From Platanthera guangdongensis (taxonomy: Eukaryota > Streptophyta > Magnoliopsida > Asparagales > Orchidaceae): DNA of 64,000 nt. The stretch covers positions 107,021,213 to 107,085,212 of the forward strand of contig CM077163.1 in assembly GCA_039583875.1 (NCBI GenBank), read 5' to 3'. Positions within the stretch are counted from its first letter, which is position 1. Each line of letters starts with the position of its first letter. The notes under the pieces were generated by a model. It worked only from the letters and a program-made list of their open reading frames with translations, ran no database searches and was not told where the DNA came from. Positions 44,485 to 55,977 of the stretch are shown piece by piece. Position numbers and translations under genes: made by a program.

Positions 44485-47400
44485 GACGATTTAAGGTAAA
44501 GAACCGCTGGGGGCGCGTTCTCTTCGATTCAGGCGCTACCCACTCGTTTGTGGCTAGAGCCTTCGTGGAGCGGTTCAGTTTGGGCCTAGATCGTGTTGGT
44601 GGTGCCTTTTGCGTTAAGTTCCCCTCCGGTGACTCTGTGGTTACGGACCTGGGTGTCCTTGATTGTCCGATCTTGTTGGGGGATTTTCTAGCCAAGGCAG
44701 ATCTGAAGGTGATTGACCTGGAGGACTTCGATGTTATCTTGGGCATGGACTGGTTGTCAAGGTACGATGCTGTGATCCAGTGCAAGGGTAAGCGCTTGGA
44801 CTTCGTCAAGGACAACGGTCAGCCAGGGAGCGTTTATGGGTATTCTCTCCAGGAGTCTCCAGTCATTTCTGCGGTGCGTGCTCGGAAGTTGCTAGATTCT
44901 GGTTGTTCTGCCTGTGTGGTCTCTCTTGTAGGGGCTGTTGTTAGAGTGCCGTGTTTGCAAGAGATCCCTGTGGTGTGTGACTTCTATGATGTTTTTCCTG
45001 ATGATCTTCCCGGTCTTCCACCCGATCGAGATGTCGAGTTTGCTATAGATTTGGAGCCAGGCACGCGTCCTATTGCCAAGGCGCCGTACCGGATGGCCCC
45101 GCGAGAGCTGGAAGAGTTGCGAATTCAGCTGGATGAGATGTTGGCAAAAGGGTTCATTAGGCCGAGTTCTTCACCATGGGTTGCTCCAGTGCTGTTCGTT
45201 AAAAAGAAGGATGGGTCGATGAGGCTATGCATCGACTATAGAGAACTGAACAAAGTTACTATTAAGAACCGGTACCCTTTGCCTCGGATTGACGATCTGT
45301 TTGACCAACTGCGTGGTAGTGCCGTGTTTTCCAAGATAGATCTTCGATCGGGCTATCACCAGTTGAGGATTCGGGAGTCAGATGTTCCGCGGACGGCGTT
45401 CCGCTCTCGTCATAGGCATTTTGAGTTTTTAGTTATGTCATTTGGTTTGACTAATGCGCCCTCAGCTTTTATGGATCTGATGAACAGAGTTTTCAAGGAC
45501 TTCCTGGATAAGTTTGTGATTGTCTTTATCGACGATGTTTTGGTGTATTCTAAAGATGCGGAGGAGCATGATCGGCATTTGCGACTGGTCTTGGCGACTC
45601 TGAGAGACCATAAGCTATACGGCAAGCTGAACAAGTGCGAATTTTGGTTGCCTCAAGTTTCTTTTCTCGGCCACGTGGTAAATAAGGAGGGAATATCGGT
45701 GGACCCAGAAAAGATCGCTGCTGTTATGGAATGGGCGAGGCCTGTTACTCCCAAAGAGATCAGAAGCTTCTTGGGCTTGGCTGGATATTATAGGAGATTC
45801 GTAGAGGGATTCTCTACTTTGTCTGCGCCGTTGACCAGGTTGACGCAGAAGAATGCAGCCTTCATATGGGATAGCAAGTGTGAGGAGGCTTTTGAGGAAT
45901 TAAAAAGAAGGTTATGTTCAGCTCCAGTTTTGTCTTTGCCTACTGAAGATAGTGAGTATGTTATATATGTGGACGCGTCGCACGTCGGACTGGGCTGCGT
46001 TTTGATGCAGGGTGGGAAGGCGATTGCGTACGGGTCGAGGCAGCTAAAGACTCATGAGAGGAATTACCCTACGCATGACCTGGAGTTTGCAGCCGTGATC
46101 TATGCGTTGAAATTGTGGAGGCATTTGCTGTATGGCGCGCAGTGCAAGATTTTCACGGATCATAAGAGTTTGAAGTATGTCTTCACTCAGAAAGAGTTGA
46201 ATCTGCGCCAGCGGCGGTGGTTGGAGTACGTGGCCGACTATGATGTCGAAATCCAGTATCATCCGGGTAAGGCGAATGTGGTGGCCGATGCCCTAAGTCG
46301 GAAGTCAGGAAAGATTTTCAATCTCTCCGCCGAGCGTCTTGTGGAAGAGTTTCTTTTGATGGACATTTCTGTGGGAAGCTGCGATTCGCAGAGTAGCTTG
46401 GCAGTGGCAGAACCTTCGTGGATTGCGTTTACGCGACTGCATCAGAAAGATGATCCCGATCTTTTGCATTTGTACCTTTGAGCTGAAAAAGGTGAATTAC
46501 CAGATTTCTCTATAGATGATGCGGGTACCTTGAAGTATCGTGGCAGGTTTTGCATTCCCGCAGTTGGAGATATCCGGAATATGGTGTGCAGAGAAGCCCA
46601 CGGATCTAGTGTTGCCTACCATCCAGGGTCTACCAAAATGTACCATGATTTAAAGCAGATTGCCTGGTGGTATGGGATGAAGAAGGACATAGCCAGATTT
46701 GTTTCTGAGTGCTTCACTTGCAGGCGTGTGAAGGCCGACCATGGAAGGCCTGGTGGCAAGCTAACTCCCTTAGAGATTCCGATGTGGAAGTGGGAGAGTA
46801 TCTCGATGGATTTCATTACAGGCTTACCGAGATCTCCTAAAGGGCATGATTCAGTTTGGGTGATCGTAGACAGATTGACGAAGAGTGCTCACTTCGTACC
46901 ATTTAAGATAGATTATCCGATGAGGAAGATAGCCGAGCTGTATTTGGATGAGGTTATTAGATTGCATGGTGTACCCGTGAGTATCATATCAGATCGAGAC
47001 TCCAGGTTTACATCTCGTTTTTGGAAGAGCCTTCAAGAAGGGTTGCGTACAGATTTGAGATATTCCACAGCTTATCATCCGCAGACCAATGGTCAGACGG
47101 AGCGAGTAAATCAGATTGTGGAAGATATGATCCGATGCTATATTCTGGACCACGGAGGAGCGTGGGATGAGCGCTTGCGGCTTATGGAATTTGCGTATAA
47201 TAACAGTTATCAAGAAAGCTTGCAAATGGCTCCTTTTGAAGCTTTATATGGGAGGCGCTGCAGGACTCCCTTGTTTTGGGCTGAGGTTGGCGAGAGGCCT
47301 TTGTTGGGTCCAGAAGCACTTGAGGAGATGGAAACTGCTGTGAAGCTTATACGGGAAAAGCTTCGGATAGCCCCGGAGAGATATGAGAAAAATGCCAATC

Positions 47401-47843
47401 GGCGTAGATCGGATTTGGAATTTTTGGTGGGGGACTCAGTGTTCTTAAAGGTCTCCCCGTTGATCGGAGTCAAGCGTTTTGGCAAGAACAGGAAGTTGGA
47501 CCCGAGGTTCGTGGGGCCGTTTCCGATTGTTGAGCGTATTGGGATATCAGCTTATAGGCTGGCGTTGCCCGCAAATTTCCCTGGCGTGCATAATGTCTTC
47601 CACGTCAGTCAGCTGCGGAAATGTGTATCGAATGGCAGGCAGGTTTTGGATTCTGTGCCTCAGTTGGAGCCGAATCTTTCTTATGTGGAGGTGCCTGTCC
47701 GCATTCTGGATTCTCAGGTTCGTGCGCTACGGAAGAAGTCTATTCCGATGGTTAAAGTTTTATGGAGAAATCAGGATGTAGAAAGCGCGACTTGGGAGTT
47801 GGAGTCGGCTATGAGGGAGGCTTACCCTCATCTGTTTCCCTGA
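44485..47843 (+). pseudogene. gypsy pol (PR-RT-RH-IN-chromodomain) of element G
   Basis: Protease LFDSGATHS is at about 44520-44546. RT runs from about 45040 ([16 protein letters not shown]) through [20 protein letters not shown] to the catalytic FIDD at 45525-45536. RNase H has VDASHVGLG near 45970, TDHKSL near 46157 and ADALSRK near 46285. Integrase has the HHCC zinc region at 46585-46735, then IVDRLTKSAHF (46866), ISDRDSRF (46986) and NGQTERVNQ (47089). The C-terminal end ATWELESAMREAYPHLF is the remnant typical of Tekay chromodomains. A single TGA at 46479-46481 (CGA to TGA) breaks the frame between RNase H and integrase. The catalytic residues otherwise look intact. Confidence 0.95.
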
Positions 47844-47955
47844 GCTTGTGCCTGGTATGTTTTGTTTTATTTATGATTGTATAGTCCTTTCCTGGCTCTT
47901 TCTCTCTCCTTCTTCATAGGAGTGTTGTGAGTAAAGTTTCGAGGCGAAACTTTCT

Positions 47956-47970
47956 TTTAGGGGGAGTGGC
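47956..47970 (+). other. polypurine tract of element G
   Basis: TTTTAGGGGGAGTGGC-like tract directly before the 3' LTR. Confidence 0.85.
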
Positions 47971-50900
47971 TGTAACGCCCCCGGTTTTTCTGTGTTTTGT
48001 TTGATTTTGGATTGGCGTTACGATGACGCATTTCCGGCCCTTCGCCGTTGTAGAGCGCGGTCCTAGCTCTGTAGGTTCCTTGTGTAGCCTGGTTGTAGCC
48101 AGTTGGCAAGTTTCCCCAGCTAGCCGGAGTCTGTTTTGGTGACTTGGTTGGGCCTCTTAGGGAAATGCTTGTGTTTTGGCTTCGGGAGGTGTTAGCCCGA
48201 GTGTTCGATCGTCGGATGTTGTTTTCGACCTCGCCGTTGTTTTCGTGGCTTGGTTGTTTAGCTACGGTGCGAGTTTTGGTCGAAATCCGAGATCGTTTGC
48301 CTTCGCGTCGTTTCGGCGTTGTTTTGTTAACTGCATGTTTGTAATGTTTGCTGTGCTGTGCGTGGTCTGTTGTGGCTGAGCTTGTAGGCTGGTGCCTTGT
48401 CTCTTGTTTGCTAGGTGTTAGCAGGTTTCTTTTCTGTGTAAGTTTGGGTGACACGGCCTGGGTCACGCCCGTGACCCAGGGCGTGTTGTGCTCGGGCAGA
48501 GCTCCCGTTTCTCCGGTCGACGAATTTTTGGTCGACGGGGTTTTTTTGTAGGAACACGGCCGTGACACGGGCGTGTCACAGGCGTGTCCCCCTTCGGTTC
48601 GTCGAGCTGCGCTCGATGGTCGTCAGGCGGTGTTTAGTGAGAACACGGCCCTGTCACGGGCGTGTCGTGTCGAACACGGGCGTGACATTGGGGCGTGTCT
48701 CTCTGTTCGACGATCGACGCTCCACGATCATCGGGCGGTGTTCGAGTTGGTACACGGCCTCTGACACGGGCGTGTCACAGGGCGTGTCCCTTGCTTCGTC
48801 GAGCGGAGATCGACTTTCGTCGAGTGGGTAGGTGCGTGAGTACACGCCCCGTGACACGGGCGTGTCGGGCCGTGTCACGGGCGTGTCCGGGGGGCGTGTC
48901 CCGTGTTTTCGTCGAGTAGAGATCGACGTTCGTCGAGTGTGTGAGTACACGCCCCGTGACACGGGCGTGTCGGTCCGTGTCACGGGCGTGTCTTGGGCGT
49001 GTTCCGTACCTTTTTTTTCCCTGAAATCGTCTTTTGTTGCCGTGATCTGTTTTTCCTCCTCATTTTTCATCATTCCCGAGTCTGGAGAGCTTCCAGCGGA
49101 AGGGTTTTGAGAGGAGGCGGTGGTTGTTTTGGCCGGCGATTTCGGGAAGGTTAGAGCCCGTTTTTCTCGTGTGATAGCGGATTCAGTTTGCTCTCGGCTA
49201 GATCTTCCCTTCCATGTAAGTTTTTTTTGATTTAGGGTTCGATTCCAGGAATTTCTAAATATCTGATTTCTTTCTTCCCTCAAGTTTCAGCTTTGGTCTT
49301 CTATGTGGCCGATCTTGCCGCCGGAGCCAAGCCGTGGTGCGGCTGTTGTTTGTTGTTCCGAAGAGGTAGAGGCAAGTGGCCCCTTGCCCTTGCCAAATTT
49401 ATTTCTAACCCTTGATCTTTTTTATTTCTTCTGCAAAGCTCTGTTCTCTTTGTCCTTTTTCCTCCCTAGGGCAGCAGGTTAAGTTATTACATCAAGCTTT
49501 TAATCAAGTGCTGATTCTTCATTTCTTTTTCTGGAATTTTAATCAATGTTCTCTTTTGTCGAAGGTTTAGTGTCCAGTGGGTAGCTAGAGTTAGGGTGAG
49601 GTGGTTGTTAGTTACAGTTTAGGGTTAGTTGCGGTAGCTCCGAGTAGTTAGGACGGAACGGTGGGTTGAGATTAAATCTCCAACTCTCTGTTTTCGCGCA
49701 TGAGAGGACTTAAGCTGCGATTTTAGCAAGACTTACGTTTACCCTAAGTGGAAAGCGCTGACAGCGTCGAGTGAGCCGAGCTCACTCAACGCCGTCACCT
49801 AGCTTAGGACTTGCGGCTAAGTATTTTTAGGCGTCAGGTGAGTGGAGTTTACTCAACGCTGCATCGAGTGGGCTCGACATTTCCGTCTTGAGTTCTTGTG
49901 TACCTTAGGATTGTTAGTGTGACTTTTCCCTTCCTTTAGGGGGTGGTATTGGGTGTTCGGCAAATTTTTGCTTGCCGACTCTTGGGTTGTGGCAGGTGGT
50001 GGAGTTTTAGTGGCCTCTCGAGGGGTGGATTTTGACGTGGAGAGCTGTGGCCACCGCCTGTTTGCCCTGGTTTGGGTTGGTGTGTGGGACCCTAAAGCTG
50101 CCACTGGCGACCCCTTAGCCCTTTTTGTTGGATCTAATTTTGGTTATGTATTCAGATCCATGTTTTTGACCACTGCCACTTACCCACGTATTAGGAATGT
50201 TAGACTCTTTTGTTGAGCTTGTTGCTTTTATTGCTCGCACTTGGTGTGCTTTGCTGTGCTTTAGACAGTGCTCTTTTCTTACTGTCATGCTCTTTCTTTT
50301 GCCTATAGCAGCTTGTTGTCGGGTTGGTAAACCCTTCTTTTTGCTCTTAACTCTCATGCTTTATTTACACTTTTGATTATTTCCTTGCTGAGGTGTTCTT
50401 TTCTTGAATGCCTCATGTCCAGGTTGTAGCCGGTTCAGCGGCTAGTTCTTTTGGAGGGGCTGGTTTGTGGCCTCTTGGGTAGCGAAGACAGCTGATCCCG
50501 ATTCTGTGAGGTAGTTCTTTACTTTTCTGTATAGACATACATACTCACCAGTGGGTTCGTGTCAGGTTGTTGGCGCCCACTGGTGGCTTCTTGCGATGCT
50601 GGGTATGAACTTAAACTGATGTTTTTGCCTATTAGTGGTTGTTTACTTGCTTCTGGGAAGGATTTTTGCTAGGTTGCATGTTAGATATTTTAAACCCTAA
50701 AAGCATTATTATATGTATATCATGCATAGCATAATTATAAAACAAAGTCACTATATTTCCTTAGCGTAAAAAGACTACCTTTTTATATCTATTATATTCA
50801 CTTTAGAGTCGTGCTTACCATGAGTTATCCCTCGGGGACACTCATGCTCACTAGGGTGTCAACTTAATTGAACCAAACTATTTTCTGCTGCGTATACTTA

Positions 50901-51118
50901 TACTTTTAATTGTGGACTAGCTGATCCACCGTGCCGAGGGATACGGCCAATCAACATAACTGCTCTTCTTTCATAATTAATCAACGATTTTCCTTAATTC
51001 TAAGGTCTGGAGTTTTGCCTGAGCGCGTGCAGTTATCCCCTGCACGGCGTGGCATCACGGCACGTGTTTTCTCTTGCTCTGATACGATTTTATCGTTGAG
51101 AAAATGCGGGTTGTGACA
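47971..51118 (+). repeat. 3' LTR of element G
   Basis: 3148 bp, about 99% identical to 39331-42478 by hand count, with the same palindrome clusters at 48450-49000 and 49757-49880. Followed by AGCAA. Confidence 0.96.
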
Positions 51119-51123
51119 AGCAA
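51119..51123. repeat. right target duplication of element G
   Basis: AGCAA, the partner of 39326-39330; the protease/RT frame of F copy 1 resumes after it. Confidence 0.97.
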
Positions 51124-53984
51124 GACGTTGATGTCTGCTCTTCAGGTGGTCAAGGCGGTTCGTGCTGGAGCAGAACTGTTCTTTACACTAGTGGAGGTTG
51201 CAAAGCCGAAGCCCGCGTTGGATTGTATTTCAGTGGTATCGGAATACCCTGATGTGTTCCCCGCAGATCTTCCTGGAGCCCCGCCTCAGCGGGAGATAGA
51301 TTTTACGATCGAGCTAGTGCCAGGTGCAAAGCCTGTGTCACGATCTCCGTATCGGCTAGCGCCTAAGGAAATGGCGGAGCTGAAAGTTCAACTGCAAGAG
51401 TTGCTGGAGCAAGGATATGTGCGCCCGAGTTCTTCGCCTTGGAGCGCACCGGTCCTCTTTGTTAAGAAGAAGGACGGAAGCTTGAGGCTATGTATTGATT
51501 ACCGGGAACTCAACAAGCTGACTGAGAAGAATAAGTACCCGATCCCTCGGATTGATGATCTCTTTGATCAGTTAGTCGGGTCGACGGTGTACTCGAAGGT
51601 AGATCTCAAGGCTGGGTACTATCAGCTGCGTATAAGGGAGAGTGATATCCCGAAGACAGCGTTTAGTACGAGATACGGGCACTATGAGTTTACGGTCATG
51701 CCGTTTGGGCTGACTAATGCGCCGTCAGTATTCATGGATTTGATGAACAGGACGTTCAGGGAGTACTTGGACCATTTCGTGATCGTCTTCATCGACGATA
51801 TTTTGGTGTACTCGCAAAGTGAGGAAGATCACTTCAAGCATCTTCATTTGGTGTTGGAGACGCTAAGGAGAAATTAGTTGTATGCCAAGTTCTCGAAGTG
51901 CGAGTTTTGGCTATCCTCAGTAGCGTTCCTCGGTCATATAGTGAGTGGAGAGGGTATTGCTGTGGATCCGGCGAAGATTGTTGCGATACGGGAGTGGCCT
52001 GAGCTTGCTACGGTAGCAGAAGTCCGGAGCTTTTTGGGGCTTGCCGGCTATTATAGGCGCTTCGTAGAGAACTTCTCGCGGATAGCGTTACCTCTCACTA
52101 CTTTGACGAGGAAGGAGCATAAGTTCGTTTGGACGCCGGAGTGCGCGCGAGCTTTTGAGGAGTTGAAGTGTCGGTTGACCACGGCGCCTGTGCTGAGTTC
52201 GCCATGTGGGACCGAAGGCTATGAGATATATAGCGATGCTTCAGGCAGCGGTTTGGGTTGCGTGCTACTGCAGCATGGAAGCGTGATAGCTTATGGCTCG
52301 AGACAGCTAAAAGTGCACGAGAGGAATTATCCGGTCCATGACTTGGAGTTAGCGGCCGTGATTTTTGCCTTGAAGCTGTGGAGACACTATTTGTACGGTG
52401 TGAAGATTGATATCTACACCGATCACAAGAGCCTAAAGTATCTAATTGATCAGAAGGATCTGAATATGCGGCAGCGTAGATGGATGGAGTTCCTGGGGGA
52501 CTATACATTCAAGATCCACTACGTGCCTGGCAGAGGGAATGCGGTTGCGGATGCGCTGAGTCGCCGAGCCCCAGCTCAAGCCAATTGGCTATCGGTGCAC
52601 GATGAGCGGTTGGTGCGAGAGTTGGAGGCGTTGGAGATTGTTTGTGTGGATAGACAATCTAGTGCTGAAGCAGTTCTGAATTGGACTGAAGTCCAATATG
52701 ACCTGGCTGATCGGATTCGGCAGGCTTTGGATATGGATGCTCATATGAAGAAGTTCATGGTAGAGGCTCTGGATGGGTCAAATTCCCAATTCGTCGTGGA
52801 GGACGGATTGCTTTGGAAAGACGGTCGTTTATGCGTCCCAAGTGTGGGCAATTTACGGGTGGAATTGTTGTACGAGGCGCACCATACCAAGTACTCGATT
52901 CACCCGGGGAGCACAAAGATGTACCGTGATGTGAAGAAACTATTTTGGTGGCCGGGTTTAAAGAAGGATGTGGCGCTATACGTGGCGAAGTGCCAAACTT
53001 GCGCCGTGGTAAAGGCGGAGTGCCAAAAGCCGGGAGGATTTCTTAAGTCCTTACCTATTCCGGAGTGGATATTCGACGACATCTCTATGGACTTTGTGCC
53101 CGGTTTGCCAAGGTCGCAAAAGGGAAACGACGCCATTTGGGTGGTTGTTGATCGATTAACGAAGGTGTCGCATTTTATTCCGCATAGGAAGGATGATCCG
53201 GTGGAGAAGCTGGCAAAGCTTTATGTGGATAACATAGTACGGCTTCATGGTGTGCCCCGCAACATCGTGAGTGACCGAGATGGGGGGTTCACGTCCAATT
53301 ATTGGAGGCTGGTGCAGCAAATGTTGGGAACAAAGCTGAAGTTTAGCACAGCCTTCCATCCACAAACGGATGGGCAGACCGAGAGGGTTAATAGAACCAT
53401 GGAAGACATGCTTCGCATGTGTGTCTTGGATTTTGGAAAGCAATGGGAAGACCACCTTTATTTGGTGGAGTTCGCATACAACAACATGCTACTAAGCAAG
53501 TATTCAGATGGCGCCTTTCGAGGCCCTATATGGTAGAAGATGTCGCACGCCGTTGTCTTGGATAGAAACGGGTGAGTCAAAGTTGTATAAGCGATCGGAA
53601 GTAGAGGGTGCTACTTCTTTGGTGAGAACCATTCGGGAGAGGTTGCTTATCGCTCAGGACTGGCAAGCAAAGTACTGTAATGCCAAGCACAGGAACGTGG
53701 AGTTCGCTGTGGGCGATTATGTATACTTGAAGATCAAGCCGTTCAAGGGTGTCTCGCGGGTGCGGCGATTGAAAAAGCTAAGCCCAAGATACCTTGGACC
53801 ATTTGAGGTTCTGGAGCGAGTTGGGGAAGCGGCCTATCGGCTGAAGCTTTCAGTGGAGCTAAGTGGTTTACATGATGTATTCCATATTTCGGTGCTTCGG
53901 AAGGCGGTGCAAGAGCCTACGCAAGTGATCACGGTTGATCAAGTACCGGTGGATAGTGGGCTAACGACAAAGGTCAAGCCCGTG
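51124..53984 (+). pseudogene. gypsy pol (RT-RH-IN) of F copy 1, 3'-truncated
   Basis: Continues the protease frame broken at 39330. RT has [20 protein letters not shown] near 51309 and FIDD at 51788-51799; a TAG at 51875-51877 follows 25 codons later, in the connection after the palm. RNase H has TDHKSL near 52420 and ADALSR near 52548. Integrase has the HHCC region near 52880-53020, VVDRLTK near 53143, SDRDGGF and [11 protein letters not shown] near 53378. At about 53487 one inserted base shifts the frame; the C-terminal part continues in the next frame from 53508. The gene then runs straight into LTR sequence at 53985, so the chromodomain end is lost. The RT stop is shared with copy 2. Confidence 0.94.
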
Positions 53985-54533
53985 GTTATTTATATGGCTC
54001 ACTTATGCTAATGAAATGCAGGGAAGGAGCATCGCCGCCCCGAGTTGGGGGCGGGATCGTTATAATTTGGTCAGCATTGCTGACCGTTGTCTTGTTTTGC
54101 CACCGTGCGGTGGTTTGATGCTTGCAGGTGCAGCTGGACCAAGCGGTCAATAGCGGGCTAAAGCCCTTTTTGCGAAGCCGGCCCTCGAAGGCCCAAATGG
54201 AAATGTTTATTGCTTTATTCATGTATGACCGGCCTGCATGCCGTGGTTTGTAAATCATGTAATATTCAAGTGAAACATTTTGTAAGGCCTTAAGGCTTGT
54301 TTTGAGTATTTTGTAATAACATTCCTGTTTTGTACTAGTGGACATTCGTGCTCTAATGCTGGGTTCTTTGTTTACAACTTTTATAAACTGCTTCCGCTAG
54401 AATGCTCTGTGTAGGACGTTGAGATTGGTTGGATGGTTTCCATAAGTAACCACCCGGTCTGTCTGTGGTATATGGCGTCAGGCCCCGGCCGGACCTACTG
54501 CTATATGCTATGCGAAGGATAGGGGGTGTTACA
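53985..54533 (+). repeat. middle LTR of array F, 5'-truncated (LTR-b)
   Basis: 549 bp matching the last 549 bp of LTR-c (61179-61727). It ends GGTGTTACA. The junction to pol shares the two bases TG, a microhomology. Compared with copy 2, about 1.98 kb is missing (the end of pol, the polypurine tract and three quarters of the LTR). Most diagnostic bases agree with LTR-c rather than LTR-a. Confidence 0.95.
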
Positions 54534-54536
54534 ATT

Positions 54537-54547
54537 TGGTATCAGAC
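54537..54547 (+). other. primer-binding site, F copy 2
   Basis: TGGTATCAGAC, identical to the one after LTR-a. Confidence 0.8.
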
Positions 54548-54758
54548 TACTGGTTTTGGTCGGGCTTAGAGTGATTTCGTGGGCGAATTCTTTTTAAGGG
54601 GTGGTGAGCACATTGTGTGCGTCATCGTTATAATGGTAAAAAGAACCCATGAATGTCCACTTAGGAATGAAAATACTCGTGTTTGAGGAACCTGCGTGTT
54701 CCTATAATTGTTGTTTGCAATTTATTTGGTCGCTTAACGGTGTTTTGTACCACTATAG

Positions 54759-55902
54759 GTGACCAGAAGTGGTGTTGGGCCGTCAGAACGCCGAGTTTCT
54801 GAGGCTAGTAGTGCACCGGATGTTGCTCCTGCAACACCTCTGTCGGCTGAAAATATACGATTGGTGGCTGAAGCGGTGTTGGCCGTGATTAATGTGCAGC
54901 CTGGAAGGCAAGCGCAGCAGCCCGCTCCCGTGATGGAGCAAGAACCTCTGCAAGAGGCTGAGCCGAGGAGGGTGGAGCAAGTGGTTGTAGAACCGGTAGT
55001 GCCAAGGAGGGCAACTGAGAGGCAGCTAAAGCATGTAATGAGCATTAACCCTCCGTTATTCTCGGGGTTGGGAACCCCATCTCAGGCTGAAGACTGGCTC
55101 TCCAGGGTGAAGAGAGTCATGACAGCGACGGAGACGGAGGAGTGGCAAATGACCACCATCGCTACGTTCCTTTTGGACGGTGAAGCGAGGATGTGGTGGG
55201 AAGGATTGGAGCTGCATCATTTGAGAGGCAGACAACTGATAGACGTTCCGATGGAAGAGTTCTCGGGATTGTTCTTAGCAAGATACCTCCCTTCTACTCA
55301 GAGGATTTCGATGGAGAATGAATTTCTGAGGTTGGTTCAGGGTGAGAGGAGCGTGGATGAATATCTCCACGAGTTTACACGTCTGAGTCGTTATGCTAGC
55401 TCCACCATCATGGATGAGGAGCGCAAGACTAATCGTTTCTATGAAGGTTTGAGAGATGAGTTGAGACTACTACTGTCGGGGCCGATGATGCAGGGTTTCT
55501 TAACCTTGGTCAATACTGCCCGGTCCTTGGAGAAGGACATGAAAAATGTACAAGCGAAGAAAAGCTTGGGTGAGAAGAAATCTGAATACAAAGTGCCGAC
55601 TAATTCAAAGTCAGGCTATCGGAGGTCTTTCAAGAAGCATAGGACTTCGGGTCCAGCTCCTTCTGGCGCTTCTGGGGCGACTACGGGTCGGACCCCGGGT
55701 GCGTGTTTTACATGTGGAAAGATGGGGCATTTCGCCCGTGACTGTTGGAGCGGACGTCCTAAGTCTGAGAGAAAGTCGGGAGCTACCTATGAAGAGAAGG
55801 GAAAGGCGGTGGAGTCGACCGCATCCCATTATGCTCCGGCCCAACCAAGGGTCTACAATCTTGGCCAACAGGAGGCCATTAAACAAGCTGATGTGGTGAC
55901 AG
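54759..55902 (+). CDS. gag of F copy 2
   Basis: Same gag as copy 1 (about 381 residues), opening at GTG next to an in-frame TAG. The Retrotrans_gag domain is at about 55040-55500 and the CCHC knuckle CFTCGKMGHFARDC at 55702-55743. The candidate start codon and intron upstream lie at 54633-54758 as in copy 1. Downstream, the candidate gag/PR intron here has two in-frame stops (55911-55913 and about 55935), one more than in copy 1. About 1% different from copy 1. Confidence 0.85.
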
Positions 55903-55977
55903 GTACGGGTTAATTTATAGCAAGTCAATTTATTTAAATACTTGTTATGCACATGTTACCTTACCACTGCTTGTTAG
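55903..55977 (+). other. candidate 75-nt intron at gag/PR border, F copy 2
   Basis: Same boundaries as in copy 1: GTACGG...CTTGTTAG. One extra stop (GGTTAA where copy 1 has GGTTTA) has arisen inside, as would be tolerated in a removed segment. Confidence 0.55.

Larger units (their letters stand above)
39331..51118 (+). mobile_element. Tekay-type gypsy element G, nested in F
   Basis: Two 3148-bp LTRs (39331-42478 and 47971-51118), target duplication AGCAA, primer-binding site, leader with three stem-loops, gag, pol PR-RT-RH-IN and polypurine tract. By hand count the LTRs differ at about 34 sites (about 1.1%), fewer than the outer LTRs of F (about 2.8%), in line with later insertion. One frame runs from 43167 to 47843, with only three stops. 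Confidence 0.97.
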
